This document shows, one piece after another, positions 52,182 through 62,187 of a stretch of 64,000 nucleotides of DNA. Position 1 is the stretch's first letter. Every line of letters starts with the position of its first letter. Below the pieces are notes generated by a model. It was not told the origin of the DNA and made no database searches. It saw only the letters and a list, made by a program, of their open reading frames with translations. Source of the stretch: Haloarchaeobius litoreus (GTDB lineage Archaea; Halobacteriota; Halobacteria; Halobacteriales; Natrialbaceae); assembly GCF_024495425.1 (NCBI RefSeq), contig NZ_JANHJR010000001.1:1054001-1118000 (forward strand), read 5' to 3'. Made by a program: the position numbers and the translations under genes.

Positions 52182-52964
52182 TCAGATACCGCTCTCGAAG
52201 TCGTCCAGGGAGTACGTCGGCTCGGCACCGCGGCGGTCGAGCGTCTCGTTGGCGAGCAGCCAGTAGACGACCGACAGCGCCTTGCGCCCCTTGTTGTTCG
52301 TCGGGACGACGAGGTCGACGTTGCTCGTCTGGTTGTTCGAGTCGCACATCGCGATGACCGGGATGCCGACCGTGATGGCCTCCTTGACGGCCTGTGCGTC
52401 ACCGATGGGGTCGGTGACGACCACGACGTCCGGCTCGATGTAGCCGTCGTACTTCGGGTTCGTCAGCGTGCCGGGGATGAACCGACCCGTCCGGGCGCGC
52501 GCGCCGACCGCGTCGGCGAACTTCTCGGCCGGGAACCGACCGTACTGGCGCGAGGACGTGACGAGGATCTGCTCGGGACTGTAGTTCGCGAGGAAGTCCG
52601 CAGCCGTGCGGATGCGGCTGTCGGTCATCCCGACGTCGAGGACGTACAGGCCGTCGGTCCGGACGCGGTGGATGAACCGCTCCATGTCCTTGGTCTTCTG
52701 CTGGGTACCGATGTGGACACCGGCACCGAGGTAGTCCTCGACGGGGATGAGCAGGTCGGCCTCGTCGTCGGCCATGACGTCCTCGTCGAGCGCGGACTCC
52801 TCCTCCTCTGGTTCGGCCTCGGCCTCGACGGCCTCGGCGTCCTGTTCCTCGGCGGGCGCGGCGTCCTCGACGGGTTCCTCGTCGGCCGCCTCGTCGGCGG
52901 CGTCGAGGTCCACGTCGGAGTCGGACGCGTCGAGCCCCTCCTGTTCGGGTTCCTGGTCTGTCAT
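52182..52964 (-). CDS. rps2: Small-subunit ribosomal protein uS2
   Basis: A 260-residue S2. The core ([33 protein letters not shown]) is preceded by about 68 residues of Glu/Asp/Ala, a halophilic acidic extension. The start is supported by a four-base ATGA overlap with the enolase stop. Last gene of the long operon that begins with rps13. Confidence 0.95.
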   Translation of the reverse strand: MTDQEPEQEGLDASDSDVDLDAADEAADEEPVEDAAPAEEQDAEAVEAEAEPEEEESALDEDVMADDEADLLIPVEDYLGAGVHIGTQQKTKDMERFIHRVRTDGLYVLDVGMTDSRIRTAADFLANYSPEQILVTSSRQYGRFPAEKFADAVGARARTGRFIPGTLTNPKYDGYIEPDVVVVTDPIGDAQAVKEAITVGIPVIAMCDSNNQTSNVDLVVPTNNKGRKALSVVYWLLANETLDRRGAEPTYSLDDFESGI

Positions 52965-54166
52965 AGTGCGTCGTCTGCGATTCGGATGAGTTCGTTCAGC
53001 TTGGCGGTTCGCTCGCCACCGACCGCGCCCGTCTTGATGAACGGCGCGTCGGTCGCGACGGCGAGGTGTGCGATGGTCGTGTCCTCGGTCTCGCCCGAGC
53101 GGTGGGAGATGACCGGGTCGTAGCCGTTCTTCACGGCGAGTTCGACCGCGTCGAACGCGTCAGTCAGCGTCCCGATCTGGTTCGGCTTGATGAGGATGCT
53201 GTTGCCGGCACCGAGCTCGATGCCGGTCGAGAGCCGCTCCGTGTTGGTGACGAACAGGTCGTCCCCACAGACGAGCGTGCGGTGACCCACGCGGTCGGTC
53301 AGCGTCGCGTAGCTCTCGTAGTCGTCCTCGTCGAGGGGGTCCTCGACGTAGACGAGGTCGTACTCGTCGACGAGTCCCGCGATGTAGTCGATCTGCTCTG
53401 CGGTCGTCCGCTCGTCGTCGCCGTAGCGGTACACCTCGTCGTCGGCGTCGTACAGCTCCGCGGCGGCCACGTCGAGGCCGAAGCCGACCTCGAAGCCGAC
53501 CTCGTCCTCGACGAGCGCCGTCGCCTCCTCGACGACCTCGAACGCCTCGGCGTCGTCGATGGACGGCGCCCAGGCACCCTCGTCACCCTTGCCGCAGGCG
53601 ACGCCGCGCTCGTCGAGCAGGTCCGCGACGGCCTCGTGGACCGCCGCGTTCGCGAACACCGCATCAGCGACGTTCGGCGCGCCGACCGGTGCCGCGAGGA
53701 ACTCCTGGATGTGGGTCGCGTCGGCCGCGTGTTCGCCGCCGCCGACGACGTTGCCCAGCGGAATCGGGAAGTTCTCGCCGCGGAACGCACCGCCGAGGTG
53801 CTGGAACAGCGGCGCGCCGAGCACGTCCGCACCGGCCTTCGCCGCCGCCATCGAGATGGCGACCGCGCTGTTCGCGCCGATGCCGGAGAAGTCGTCGGTG
53901 CCGTCGGCCGCGTGGAGTGCGGCGTCGACCTCGCGCTGGTTCCCGGCGTACACCTGGCCGACGAGACGCGGGAACGCATCTTCGCGCGCGTTCGCGATGG
54001 CCTCGCCCGGTGGGAGCTCGACCGCCTCGTACTCGCCGGTGCTCGCACCCGACGGCGCAGCCGCACGGCCGAAGCCACCGCTCTCGGTGAGCACGTCGGC
54101 CTCGACGGTGGGGTTGCCACGGGAGTCGAGCACACGCCGGAGTCGGACGTCGCTGACGAGCGTCAT
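52961..54166 (-). CDS. eno: Enolase
   Basis: A 401-residue enolase: [28 protein letters not shown]-like [16 protein letters not shown] loop, [14 protein letters not shown] and the catalytic [18 protein letters not shown] near the C-terminus. It interconverts 2-phosphoglycerate and phosphoenolpyruvate. Its place between rpoK and rps2 is a known haloarchaeal arrangement. Confidence 0.96.
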   Translation of the reverse strand: MTLVSDVRLRRVLDSRGNPTVEADVLTESGGFGRAAAPSGASTGEYEAVELPPGEAIANAREDAFPRLVGQVYAGNQREVDAALHAADGTDDFSGIGANSAVAISMAAAKAGADVLGAPLFQHLGGAFRGENFPIPLGNVVGGGEHAADATHIQEFLAAPVGAPNVADAVFANAAVHEAVADLLDERGVACGKGDEGAWAPSIDDAEAFEVVEEATALVEDEVGFEVGFGLDVAAAELYDADDEVYRYGDDERTTAEQIDYIAGLVDEYDLVYVEDPLDEDDYESYATLTDRVGHRTLVCGDDLFVTNTERLSTGIELGAGNSILIKPNQIGTLTDAFDAVELAVKNGYDPVISHRSGETEDTTIAHLAVATDAPFIKTGAVGGERTAKLNELIRIADDAL

Positions 54167-54342
54167 TCCTGTCCTCGTTTGACCGTGAACGGAAGCGCGT
54201 CCGCGTCGTACTCCTCCGCGGCGACGAGGATCGGCTCCGTCTGGTCCGTCTCGATGAGGACCGGCGCACCGTAGGACACCTGCAGCGCTCGCGCGCCGAG
54301 GATGCGTGCCTTCTCGTACCGGTTGTATCGTTGTCGGGGCAT
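54163..54342 (-). CDS. rpoK: RNA polymerase subunit K (Rpb6/omega-like)
   Basis: A 59-residue Rpo[21 protein letters not shown] and ending [18 protein letters not shown], the conserved Rpb6/omega core. Its TGA overlaps the enolase ATG, and its ATG overlaps the rpoN stop by one base (TAATG). It helps assemble the large polymerase subunits. Confidence 0.95.
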   Translation of the reverse strand: MPRQRYNRYEKARILGARALQVSYGAPVLIETDQTEPILVAAEEYDADALPFTVKRGQE

Positions 54343-54536
54343 TACTGGTAGGGGCTCACGATGTCGACGAGGTCCTTGTGCGAGACGAGCATGCGACGAC
54401 AGCAGTAGCGGTCGACGCCCAGCTCGTCGAGCACCTCCTCGGGGTCCTCGTCGTCCTCTCGGGTCCGTGCTTTGAACTCCTCCCAGTGCTCGCCGACGAC
54501 GTTACCGCACGTGAAACACCGGACTGGTACCATCAT
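54342..54536 (-). CDS. rpoN: RNA polymerase subunit N (Rpb10-like)
   Basis: A 64-residue RpoN with the zinc ligands CFTCGN and CCRRM typical of Rpb10. A second Met directly follows the first (MMVPVRC), so the start is ambiguous by one codon. It lies 12 bases after rps9. Confidence 0.95.
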   Translation of the reverse strand: MMVPVRCFTCGNVVGEHWEEFKARTREDDEDPEEVLDELGVDRYCCRRMLVSHKDLVDIVSPYQ

Positions 54537-54548
54537 GGTTGAATCACC

Positions 54549-54944
54549 TTAGCGGTAGGACTTCTGGTAGCGGGCCCGAGCGCCGGGGCCGCCCCACTTC
54601 TTGGGTTCGGACTGGCGGACGTCGTTGACCAGCAGCGAGCGGTCGAACTCCATGTACGCGTCGCGGAGTTCGGCGTCGCCGGAGTGCTGGACGAGGCCAC
54701 GGGCGATCGCGGTGCGCACCGCGTCGGCCTGGCCGGTGATGCCGCCACCGGAGACCTCGACGTCGACGTCCACGTCGTCGCGGACGTCGTCGACGATGCG
54801 GAACGGCTCCAGCATCTTGAGCCGGGAGATCTCGGGTTCGACGAGCTCGACCGGCTTGGAGTTGATTCGAACGCGACCCTCGCCTTCTTTGACGGTCGCG
54901 CGGGCGATGGCCGTCTTCTTCTTGCCTGATGTGTTCGTTACCAT
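54549..54944 (-). CDS. rps9: Small-subunit ribosomal protein uS9
   Basis: A 131-residue S9: [41 protein letters not shown] and the C-terminal [11 protein letters not shown] that reaches the P-site tRNA. Overlaps rpl13 by seven bases. Confidence 0.97.
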   Translation of the reverse strand: MVTNTSGKKKTAIARATVKEGEGRVRINSKPVELVEPEISRLKMLEPFRIVDDVRDDVDVDVEVSGGGITGQADAVRTAIARGLVQHSGDAELRDAYMEFDRSLLVNDVRQSEPKKWGGPGARARYQKSYR

Positions 54945-55375
54945 GTGACGTTTGCACCCAGTTCAGCCGAGACCTCGCCCAGCTGGACGAACTTGATGTT
55001 CGAGAGCCGATCCAGCGACGTGCCGTCGAGCACCTCGCCGTCCTCGTCGTACGGGTTACCGAGGTAGACGCGGACGCCCTCGAACGCCTCGCGGCCGGCC
55101 GTCGTCTTGTACGGCATCATACCGCGGATGGACCGCTTGAAGATGCGGTCCGGGCGCTTCGGGTAGTACGGGCCGCTGTCGGAGCCGACCTCGACACGCT
55201 TCCGGTAGGTCGACATGATGTCGTCCTCCGAACCCGTGATGATGGCCTCTTCGGCGTTGACGACCGCGATGGTCTCGCCGTCGAGGGCGCGCTCTGCGAC
55301 CAGGGACGCGACGCGACCGAGGATACAGTCGCTGGCGTCCACGATGACGTCTGCGTCGAACTCTGCGAGACTCAT
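54938..55375 (-). CDS. rpl13: Large-subunit ribosomal protein uL13
   Basis: A 145-residue L13: [22 protein letters not shown], the [18 protein letters not shown] core and an archaeal C-terminus. Overlaps rpl18e by four bases. Confidence 0.97.
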   Translation of the reverse strand: MSLAEFDADVIVDASDCILGRVASLVAERALDGETIAVVNAEEAIITGSEDDIMSTYRKRVEVGSDSGPYYPKRPDRIFKRSIRGMMPYKTTAGREAFEGVRVYLGNPYDEDGEVLDGTSLDRLSNIKFVQLGEVSAELGANVTW

Positions 55376-55722
55376 CGGATCACCCGGACGTTCGAGCCGT
55401 TGGGGTTCTGTTCGATTGCCTGTTCCAGTTCGAGCGATTCGCCGACCTGGTCGATCTTGGTCTCCGCGGACGACGAGAAGTCGACCGCCGCGACGGTGAC
55501 CGACTTCGAGAGGGCACCCGAACCGAGCACCTTGCCCGGCACGATGACCGTCTCGTCTTCCTGTGCGTATCGCTCGATCCGACCGAGATTGACCTCCGCG
55601 TGCGTGCGGCGGGGCTTCTCGAGTCGGGTTGCTACGTCGCTCCAGACGTCAGCGTCCGTTTCTCTGGACACCGACTTCAGCTCGGCGATGAGACTGCTGA
55701 GCCGTGGGTTTGTCTTACTCAT
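55372..55722 (-). CDS. rpl18e: Large-subunit ribosomal protein eL18
   Basis: A 116-residue L18e ([42 protein letters not shown]). It follows tRNA-Leu by 33 bases, matching the tRNA-Leu/L18e (HL29)/L13/S9 order described in Haloarcula. Confidence 0.96.
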   Translation of the reverse strand: MSKTNPRLSSLIAELKSVSRETDADVWSDVATRLEKPRRTHAEVNLGRIERYAQEDETVIVPGKVLGSGALSKSVTVAAVDFSSSAETKIDQVGESLELEQAIEQNPNGSNVRVIR

Positions 55723-55755
55723 GACTTTCCTCCTGCTAGTTTCGGTAGAAGTGGA

Positions 55756-55840
55756 TGCAGGGAGCAGGATTCGAACCTGCGGACCCCTATGGGACAGCGC
55801 CCTGAACGCTGCGCCGTTGGCCAGACTTGGCTATCCCTGC
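55756..55840 (-). tRNA. tRNA-Leu (anticodon CAG)
   Basis: An 85-base tRNA: acceptor GCAGGGA/TCCCTGC with discriminator A, D-arm GCCAAGTCTGGCCAACGGC, anticodon stem CAGCG/CGCTG around loop TTCAGGG (anticodon CAG), a long variable arm as in class II tRNAs, and T-arm GCAGGTTCGAATCCTGC. CCA is not encoded. It lies between rpoD and rpl18e inside the operon, so it is probably cut from the polycistronic transcript. Confidence 0.95.
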
Positions 55841-55937
55841 TCGCACCCTTGCGGGTACACATCCCTTCTGTGCCCCCCTTCAAACCACTTTCGGTTGTCG
55901 ACCACGAGTCGGGGACGGGAGCGTCGTCGCTCCGCGT

Positions 55938-55957
55938 GCGAGACCACGTGGTCTCGC
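55938..55957. repeat. 20-base perfect palindrome after rpoD
   Basis: gcgagaccac followed directly by gtggtctcgc: ten-base inverted arms with no loop, between the rpoD stop and tRNA-Leu. It could be a protein-binding site, or as RNA a processing or pausing element upstream of the tRNA. Confidence 0.6.
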
Positions 55958-56001
55958 CCCCGCGTGCAGCCGTCAGGGTGTGGTTGGAAGAGGTCATGTT
56001 C

Positions 56002-56748
56002 TTACAACGATACCGCGTCTTCGAGCTCGACCGCCCGCGACTCGATTGAGTCGGTGGCGCGGTTGACGAGCTCCTCGACCGTCATCGACCCGTCCGTCTC
56101 GACGTGGAACACGAACGCCTTCTCGACGTCGTGCACCGCGACCTCCTTCCCGGGGAACTTCTGGGTGAGGTCGTTGTCGAACTCGGCCGTGTCGACGAGT
56201 TCGCCGTCGATCTCGACGACGCCTCGCACGATGTTCGGTTCGCTCTCCTCGAACTCGTCGGCGTCGCCGACGACCTCCACGCGCTGGAGGTGCCGGTAGC
56301 CGACCGAGACGCCGCCCTGATGCTTGGCGTGTGCCTTGCCGGTTTCGAGGACCGCGTCGGCTTCGAGTTCGAGACGCTGGCCGTCCTTCAGCTCGATGAT
56401 GGGGACGTTCTGGTCCGCGGGCTGGACCATCTCGTCCGCGCTGACGAGGTCGCCCGAGTACGCCGTCGCCGGGCCCTCCACGTCGATGGAGAGCGTGACG
56501 ACGTCGTCCTCGGTGAACTCGTTCGGCGGGGTCGTGAGCGGCACGAGCCCCAGACGGAGCGCGATCTGCTCGTCGAACATCACCGACGAGTTCTCGATGA
56601 CGCGCACCTCGTCGATGGCGAGGGTGGGCACGTCGGCGATCATCGTCCGCCGGATGCCGTTCGCGAACGCGGGGGTCACCCCGCGAACGAGGAACAGCGC
56701 CTTCCGGTCGCCGCGTTCGACGAACTCGACCTCGTAGTCCTCGTCCAT
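56002..56748 (-). CDS. rpoD: RNA polymerase subunit D (Rpb3-like)
   Basis: A 248-residue RpoD: FVRG-type start ([22 protein letters not shown]), [24 protein letters not shown], and a C-terminal dimerisation helix. No Cys occurs anywhere in the protein, so the 4Fe-4S cluster that some archaeal RpoD proteins carry in domain 3 is absent. Starts three bases after rps11 stops. Confidence 0.96.
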   Translation of the reverse strand: MDEDYEVEFVERGDRKALFLVRGVTPAFANGIRRTMIADVPTLAIDEVRVIENSSVMFDEQIALRLGLVPLTTPPNEFTEDDVVTLSIDVEGPATAYSGDLVSADEMVQPADQNVPIIELKDGQRLELEADAVLETGKAHAKHQGGVSVGYRHLQRVEVVGDADEFEESEPNIVRGVVEIDGELVDTAEFDNDLTQKFPGKEVAVHDVEKAFVFHVETDGSMTVEELVNRATDSIESRAVELEDAVSL

Positions 56749-56751
56749 GGC

Positions 56752-57144
56752 TCAGAACCCGCCCTTGCCCTTCGGTGCTCGGGACCCGTCGTGCGGGATC
56801 GGTGTGACGTCCTCGATGCGGCCGATCTCGAAGTCCTCACGTGCGAGTGCGCGAATCGCCGCCTGCGCACCCGGTCCGGGGGACTTCTGCAGGTTGCCAC
56901 CGGGGCCACGCACGCGAACGTGCAGGCCCTCGATGCCAGCCGCGCGGATCTCGTCCGCGATGGACTCGACCATCTGCATCGCCGCATAGGGCGACGCCTC
57001 GTCGCGGTTCTGCTTGACAGCAGTCCCGCCGGAGGACTTCGCGATGGTCTCCGCGCCGGTCAGGTCCGTGACCGTCATGACGGTGTTGTTGAACGATGCG
57101 TGTACGTGGGCGACGCCCCACTTGTCCTCTTCTTGTTCTGCCAT
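56752..57144 (-). CDS. rps11: Small-subunit ribosomal protein uS11
   Basis: A 130-residue S11 from the ATG at 57144: [21 protein letters not shown] and the C-terminal [18 protein letters not shown]. An ATG six codons upstream is in frame but would overlap rps4. It lines the mRNA path on the platform. Confidence 0.97.
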   Translation of the reverse strand: MAEQEEDKWGVAHVHASFNNTVMTVTDLTGAETIAKSSGGTAVKQNRDEASPYAAMQMVESIADEIRAAGIEGLHVRVRGPGGNLQKSPGPGAQAAIRALAREDFEIGRIEDVTPIPHDGSRAPKGKGGF

Positions 57145-57145
57145 G

Positions 57146-57667
57146 TTACTGACCCTCCGCACGCTCGGGGTGCAGGTCGTCCACGAGCGGACTGTTCTCG
57201 TCGAACGCGATGCTGTCCTCCTCGGATACCTCGACCGTGTACGAGGGCACGCGGACGCGTGCGCCCTCGACGGTGATGTGTCCGTGGACGATGAACTGCC
57301 GCGCCTGGCTGGTCGTGTTGGCCAGCCCCTTGCGGTAGGCCACCGTCTGGAGACGGCGTTCGAGGATGTCCGAGATCTCGAGGGACAGGACCTGGTCGAG
57401 TCGGTCCTCCTCGTTGAGGATGCCGATGCGCTTCAGTCGCGTGAGGAAGTCGCCGCCGGCGGTGGCGACGTCGTCCTCGGACTGGGTCTGGCCGAGCAGG
57501 TCACGGGCCTCGCGACGGTAGTCGCGCAGCTCGGACTGTGCTCGCCAGAGCTCCTCCTTGTTCTTCAGGCCGTAGCGCTCGACGAGGCTGTGTTCCTCGG
57601 AGATGCGCTCGCCCTGCCACGGGTGGTTCGGCGTCTCGTAGGACTTCGTGTTGCTACCGAGCGCCAT
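57146..57667 (-). CDS. rps4: Small-subunit ribosomal protein uS4
   Basis: A 173-residue S4: [21 protein letters not shown]-terminus of the archaeal form and the S4 RNA-binding domain ([22 protein letters not shown] then [16 protein letters not shown]). An early 16S assembly protein. One base overlaps the rps13 stop. Confidence 0.97.
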   Translation of the reverse strand: MALGSNTKSYETPNHPWQGERISEEHSLVERYGLKNKEELWRAQSELRDYRREARDLLGQTQSEDDVATAGGDFLTRLKRIGILNEEDRLDQVLSLEISDILERRLQTVAYRKGLANTTSQARQFIVHGHITVEGARVRVPSYTVEVSEEDSIAFDENSPLVDDLHPERAEGQ

Positions 57668-58185
57668 TACTCGTCACCCTCCTCGGCGGCCTCCTCGGCC
57701 TCCTGCTCACGGATCTCCTCGACGTTGACGCCGATGGTCCCCTCGGTACGACCGGTGGACTTCGTGCGCTGGCCGCGCACCTTCTGTCCCTTCTTGTGCC
57801 GGACGCCCCGGTAGGAGCTGATCATCTTCATCCGGTTGATGTCGTAGCGCCGGGACATCTGGAGCTCGTTGCCGACCTCGTGGGTGGTCTCGCCGGTGTA
57901 GAAGTCGTTCTGGCGGTTGGTGAGCCAGGTCGGGACTTCGTCGGCGTACTCCTCTACTTTCTCGACGACGGCGTCGATCGCGTCGTCGTCCAGACGGCCG
58001 AACGTGGCCGTCCGGTCGACGCCCGCCTTGTCGGCGATGATACGCGCCGTGCGTCGGCCGATGCCGTTCATCTCGATGAGCGAGCGTTCGACGGACTTCG
58101 TCCCATCGAGGTCTGTCTGCCCGATGCGGACGAAGTACTGAAGGTCTTCGTCGTCTTGCTCGTCCTGTGGTTCTTCTGCACTCAT
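57667..58185 (-). CDS. rps13: Small-subunit ribosomal protein uS13
   Basis: A 172-residue S13: [38 protein letters not shown] helix-two-turn-helix and the basic tail [19 protein letters not shown]. The ATG at 58185 (MSAEEPQ) fits other haloarchaeal S13; an earlier ATG 16 codons upstream does not. First protein gene of the superoperon. Confidence 0.96.
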   Translation of the reverse strand: MSAEEPQDEQDDEDLQYFVRIGQTDLDGTKSVERSLIEMNGIGRRTARIIADKAGVDRTATFGRLDDDAIDAVVEKVEEYADEVPTWLTNRQNDFYTGETTHEVGNELQMSRRYDINRMKMISSYRGVRHKKGQKVRGQRTKSTGRTEGTIGVNVEEIREQEAEEAAEEGDE

Positions 58186-58264
58186 GTGTGGTGGTGTGCG
58201 AAGTGCGCGCTGCACTTCTGGTTGGATGGTCACACCGTGCCCAAAAGCCGGTGTGAAGGTCCGA

Positions 58265-58349
58265 CGTCGTGGCTGGGATTCGAACCCAGGAGGCTTGACG
58301 CCACAGAGTTAGCAACCCTGCGCCTTGGGCCAGGCTTGGCTACCACGAC
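58265..58349 (-). tRNA. tRNA-Ser (anticodon GCT)
   Basis: An 85-base class II tRNA: acceptor GTCGTGG/CCACGAC with discriminator G, D-arm GCCAAGCCTGGCCCAAGGC, anticodon stem CAGGG/CTCTG around loop TTGCTAA (anticodon GCT, codons AGC/AGU), a variable arm with GGC/GCC stem, and T-arm CTGGGTTCGAATCCCAG. CCA not encoded. It lies 79 bases ahead of rps13 and may be co-transcribed. Confidence 0.95.
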
Positions 58350-58509
58350 TCGCGTGTGTTATCTTCGCCCTCTCGGACTCGGGACCGATGCCCCTACAGC
58401 GTAGTGCGTCCCAACCTTTCCCGGTACACTACTTAAGCCCAACGGAACGCACCCGTGGTGAGGAGCGGTCGCATGCTGGCGATTCTCCCCGGGGAACGGC
58501 GTTGGGACG

Positions 58510-59676
58510 TCAGTCGACCGAGCCGTAGCCGTCCTCGACCCCGCCGTCGTAGGCGGGTTGGGGGTCGGTGGCGTCGGTGCCATCATCCCCTCCATCGTCG
58601 TCCGGAGCGTCGACGTACTCGTCGTTGACCTCCCACTCGCCGTCGCCGTTCCGGACCATGTACTCGCCGTAGAAGGGGACGCGGTTGGCGACCGTCTCGC
58701 GGAACGTCTCGCGGATCTCGGCCTTCGTCATCTCGCCCATCGACCGCAGGTCGTCGTTCCGGTTGAGACAGCCCTTCAGGTAGCCGTCGTGGGTCACCCG
58801 CACCCGATGGCAGTTCGCACAGAACGTCGGGTTCTCGACGGGGTCGACGATCTCGACCATGCCGCCGGTCGTCCCGTCGACCTCGCCTGCCGACGCGCCG
58901 CCCGTGCCGTCCGTGCCGCCCGCGCCGCCAGCATCGCTCTCGCCGGCCTCGCCGCCCGCGCCGCCGTCACCGTCCTCGTCTCGAATCCAGTAGCGCTTGC
59001 GGTCGTGCATCTCGCGGTGCTCGACCCTGTCGGCGCGCTCGGCCAGCCAGTCGTGGACGCGGTCGATGTCGATTGCCCACTCGGGCTTGCCGACGAGTTC
59101 CGGCATGTACTCGATGAGTTGCAGCTGGATCCCGTCGTTCTCGGCGACGTGGTCGACCATCTCGGGGACGTAGCCCGCGGTCTTCTCGAAGACGACCATG
59201 TTGAGCTTCACCGGCGCGAGCCCGGCGTCGAGGGCGGCCTCGACCCCTTCGAGCACGCGGTCGTACGCGCCGGACTGCGTGACGGCGGCGAACTGCTCGG
59301 GGTCGAGCGCGTCCTGCGAGACGTTCACCCGCGAGAGCCCGGCGTCGACGAGGGCCTCGGCGCGGCCGGGGAGGAACGTCCCGTTCGTCGTCATCGAGGC
59401 CTCCATCGAGTCCGGTGTCCGGCGGATGATCTCCTCCAGGTCCTGCCGGAGCATCGGCTCGCCGCCGGTGAACTTCACGCTGTCGACGCCGAACTCGGCG
59501 GCGACCTCCAGGAAGCGGACCACGTCGTCGGCGCTCATCTCGTGGTCCTGGGGTGCCATCGGGCCGCGCGTGTCGCCCAGCCCCTCGTTGTGGCAGTAGA
59601 CGCAGTCGAAGTTGCACCGGTCGGTCAGTGAGACCCGCACCCCGGAGACCTCCCGACCGAACTCGTCTGCGAGCAT
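58510..59676 (-). CDS. moaA: GTP 3',8-cyclase MoaA (molybdenum cofactor)
   Basis: A 388-residue radical SAM enzyme that starts molybdenum-cofactor synthesis by rearranging GTP. The first 4Fe-4S motif is CNFDCVYC (residues about 21-28), SAM-binding [10 protein letters not shown] follows, and the second cluster motif is [18 protein letters not shown]. Two halophile-type oddities: a Gly/Asp/Ser-rich insert of about 40 residues (232-271) just before the second cluster, and an acidic tail that replaces the C-terminal Gly-Gly of typical MoaA. Confidence 0.88.
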   Translation of the reverse strand: MLADEFGREVSGVRVSLTDRCNFDCVYCHNEGLGDTRGPMAPQDHEMSADDVVRFLEVAAEFGVDSVKFTGGEPMLRQDLEEIIRRTPDSMEASMTTNGTFLPGRAEALVDAGLSRVNVSQDALDPEQFAAVTQSGAYDRVLEGVEAALDAGLAPVKLNMVVFEKTAGYVPEMVDHVAENDGIQLQLIEYMPELVGKPEWAIDIDRVHDWLAERADRVEHREMHDRKRYWIRDEDGDGGAGGEAGESDAGGAGGTDGTGGASAGEVDGTTGGMVEIVDPVENPTFCANCHRVRVTHDGYLKGCLNRNDDLRSMGEMTKAEIRETFRETVANRVPFYGEYMVRNGDGEWEVNDEYVDAPDDDGGDDGTDATDPQPAYDGGVEDGYGSVD

Positions 59677-59783
59677 GTGTCACACAGTTGGTTCGGACGT
59701 GCTTAAATCCGCCGTCGAGCAGCGGCGGAACTGACCGGTCCCGGGGCGACTGCTGGCCGGTGGCGATGGTACGGCTCGACCGG

Positions 59784-61667
59784 TTACATCCCCGGAATCG
59801 TCTCCAGCTCGCCGGCTTGCACGCCCCAGAGGTCGGCGTAGGTGCCATCCTCGGCGAGCAGTTCGTCGTGGGTGCCCCGCTCCTCGACCCGGCCCTCCTC
59901 CAGCACGAGGATCTGGTCCGCGTCCTTCACGGTCGAGAGCCGGTGGGCGATGGCGACCACGGTGCGGTCCTCGACGAGGTCCTCGATGCTCTCCTGGATG
60001 CGGAGCTCGGTCTCCGTGTCCACGTCGGAGGTCGCCTCGTCGAGCAGGAGGATGTCGGGGTCCCGGAGCAGCACCCGGGCGATACCGATGCGCTGGCGCT
60101 GGCCGCCCGACAGCTTCACGCCGCGCTCGCCGACCTCGGTGTCGTAGCCGTCCGAGAAGTCGGTGATGAACTCGTGAGCGTCGGCGGCCTTCGCGGCCTC
60201 GCGGACCTCCTCGTCGGTGGCGTCGAACCGCCCGTAGGCGATGTTGTCGCGCACGCTACCGTAGAACAGGTAGGTGTCCTGGCTCACGTAGCCGACGGCG
60301 TCGCGCAGGCTCGCTGGGGTGACCTCCCTTATGTCCTGTCCGTCCACCCGGATGCTCCCGTCGTCGACGTCGTAGAGCCGGAGCAGGAGCTTGAGCACCG
60401 TCGACTTGCCGGCCCCCGTCGGCCCGACCAGCGCGAGCATCTCGCCTCCGGAGACGTCGAACGAGACGTCTTCGAGGACGGTCTCGTCGTCCTCGTAGCC
60501 GAACGTCACGTCGTCGTACGCCACCCGGCCTTCGTCGACGGTGAGCTCGGGCAGGTCCTCGTCCGCGCCGAGTGTCTTCGGCTCGTCCATCAGCCCGAAG
60601 ATGCGCTCGGCGGAGGCACGGGCGTTCTGGTAGAGGTTCACGAGTTCGCCGAACTGGCTCATCGGCCAGATGAACCGCTGGCCGAGGTAGACGAACGCGA
60701 CGAACGTCCCGACGGTGAGCTGGCCGCTCATGAACGGCGGGGCCTGCTGGGTGAGCACCCAGTGGCCGCCGACGGCGAAGGTGAGCACGAACCCGACACC
60801 GGCGGTCAGCCGCAGTCCGGGGAAGAACTTCACGCGCGTCGTGATGGCGTCCCAGTTCTTCTCGAAGTACTCGTTAGAGGCGTCGGTGACGCGGTCGGCC
60901 TCGAAGTCCTCGGTGGTACTGGCCTTGATGACCTCGATGCCGCCGAGGTTGTTCTCCAGCCGGGAGTTCAGCTGCCCGACCGTCGAGCGCACCTCGGAGT
61001 ACATCGGCTGGATGATCTGGACGAACTTGTATGTGAAGTAGCCGATGAGCGGCACCGTCACCATCGTCAGGATGGCCAGCTGCCACTGGAGGTACGCGAG
61101 CAGGACCGCGGTCACGCCGACGTTCACCACCAGCATCGTGGCGATGAACAGCCCGCCGTTCAGGAACTGCTCCAGCCGGTTCACGTCGTTGTTCAGCACG
61201 CTCATCAGCTCGCCGGTCTGCTTGTCGGCGAAGAACTCGTAGTCGAGCCGCTGCATGGCGTCGTAGCTGTCCGCGCGGACGGTGTGCTGGACCGACTGGG
61301 CGAACGAGTTCAGTCCGAGCCCCATCAGCCAGGTGAACACCGTCGAGCAGACGTACGTCAGTCCGACGAGCCCGACCGAGAACCAGAACTGTCCGGTCCG
61401 CGAGCCGGGCACGACCGCCTGCGGCACCAGCGGCAGCGAGTACTGTGGCTTCGTCTGGAGGAACACCGCGTCGATGGTCTCGGCGAGCACGTACGTCGGC
61501 AGCAGCGCCATCGTGTGGGCGGCCAGTCCCATGACGACGCCGCCGACGATCGCCAGCCAGTGCTCCCGGCCGTACTCGCGGAACAGCCGGACCATCGGGC
61601 GGTCCACCCGCTCTCGTTGCTCCTCGAACGTGTCGTCTTCGTCGTCGTCCTGTGGTGTGTCCGTCAT
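59784..61667 (-). CDS. ABC exporter half-transporter (membrane and ATPase domains fused)
   Basis: A 627-residue exporter that should act as a homodimer. Six membrane helices (about 40-340) precede the ATPase with Walker A GPTGAGKST, signature LSGGQRQRI, Walker B ILLLDEATSDVD and H-loop AIAHRLST. It belongs to the MsbA/multidrug-type family; substrate unknown (lipid, drug or peptide). Its ATG overlaps the stop of a 59-codon frame by four bases, and a structured leader with a nine-codon frame lies further upstream. The divergent winged-helix gene at 62188 may regulate it. Confidence 0.92.
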   Translation of the reverse strand: MTDTPQDDDEDDTFEEQRERVDRPMVRLFREYGREHWLAIVGGVVMGLAAHTMALLPTYVLAETIDAVFLQTKPQYSLPLVPQAVVPGSRTGQFWFSVGLVGLTYVCSTVFTWLMGLGLNSFAQSVQHTVRADSYDAMQRLDYEFFADKQTGELMSVLNNDVNRLEQFLNGGLFIATMLVVNVGVTAVLLAYLQWQLAILTMVTVPLIGYFTYKFVQIIQPMYSEVRSTVGQLNSRLENNLGGIEVIKASTTEDFEADRVTDASNEYFEKNWDAITTRVKFFPGLRLTAGVGFVLTFAVGGHWVLTQQAPPFMSGQLTVGTFVAFVYLGQRFIWPMSQFGELVNLYQNARASAERIFGLMDEPKTLGADEDLPELTVDEGRVAYDDVTFGYEDDETVLEDVSFDVSGGEMLALVGPTGAGKSTVLKLLLRLYDVDDGSIRVDGQDIREVTPASLRDAVGYVSQDTYLFYGSVRDNIAYGRFDATDEEVREAAKAADAHEFITDFSDGYDTEVGERGVKLSGGQRQRIGIARVLLRDPDILLLDEATSDVDTETELRIQESIEDLVEDRTVVAIAHRLSTVKDADQILVLEEGRVEERGTHDELLAEDGTYADLWGVQAGELETIPGM

Positions 61668-61843
61668 CGTGTCGTCGGTGGTGTCTGTGGTCGTAGCGAG
61701 CGTTTTCGTCCGGTGGATCGTGTCGGGCGTGTCGTGGTTTCGTGCGTCGTATCAGCCGCCCTTCCCTGCACCCGGGCGGTCGACGTCTCGTGAATCGGTT
61801 CCGTCCTGGGGTCGTGCGTCGTGGCTGCGGTGGTCTCGTACAT
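61664..61843 (-). CDS. Possible small Thr/Arg-rich protein translationally coupled to the ABC exporter
   Basis: A 59-codon frame from an ATG at 61843 (MYETTAATTHDPRTEPIHE) to a stop that overlaps the exporter ATG (ATGA). A GAGG ribosome-binding-like sequence lies about ten bases before its start. Composition (Thr, Arg, His, Pro; few acidic residues at the end) is unlike the acidic neighbours, so it may be a leader frame or not translated at all. Confidence 0.4.
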   Translation of the reverse strand: MYETTAATTHDPRTEPIHETSTARVQGRAADTTHETTTRPTRSTGRKRSLRPQTPPTTR

Positions 61844-61873
61844 ACTGTGGTTCCTCAGGGGGTCCGCGTGTGT

Positions 61874-62011
61874 CGCCCGACCGAAGCGAGGTCGGGCGTC
61901 GATGCTCCAGTGCGTCGAGCGGTCGGGTCGTCGGGGGTGTGCCGGAGTAGCCGCGGTGCTGCGGCTACGGCCGACGTGCGACCGACCCCGCCACCCCTTC
62001 GTGGTGGCGGG
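61874..62011. promoter_or_regulatory. Three consecutive hairpins in the exporter leader
   Basis: Stem 1: 61874-61882 (cgcccgacc) with 61890-61898, loop 7. Stem 2: 61947-61954 (gtagccgc) with 61961-61968, loop 6. Stem 3: 61987-61995 (cccgccacc) with 62003-62011, loop 7. All arms are perfect. In the exporter transcript they follow a nine-codon frame and precede the 59-codon frame, so they could act as a terminator/antiterminator or mask ribosome sites. Confidence 0.55.
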
Positions 62012-62016
62012 AAGAA

Positions 62017-62046
62017 TCAGGCTTCGAAGACGGGGACGTGGAGCAT
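62017..62046 (-). CDS. Possible nine-codon leader peptide of the exporter mRNA
   Basis: ATG at 62046 encodes MLHVPVFEA then TGA, six bases before hairpin 3. GAGGAACAACG just before the ATG closely matches the GAGGAACCACAG before the 59-codon frame. A TATA-like ctttata lies about 35 bases upstream (62080-62086). Very short, so confidence is low. Confidence 0.35.
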   Translation of the reverse strand: MLHVPVFEA

Positions 62047-62187
62047 CGTTGTTCCTCGTTCGTTCTGTCAACCCCCCGTATAAAGAAGCTGCCTGACCCA
62101 TGCTAACATTCTACAATGTGTTTTCGGATACCCACGACGGTCACCGCGGGCAGCAAACCTTTCCCCCACCGGTGGCTACGACCCTCC

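Noticed and set aside
61664-62101. A single 145-codon protein covering the whole exporter leader
   Set aside because: It would run through all three hairpins with Arg-rich composition unlike neighbouring proteins; only the last 59 codons have a start with a plausible ribosome site and coupled stop.
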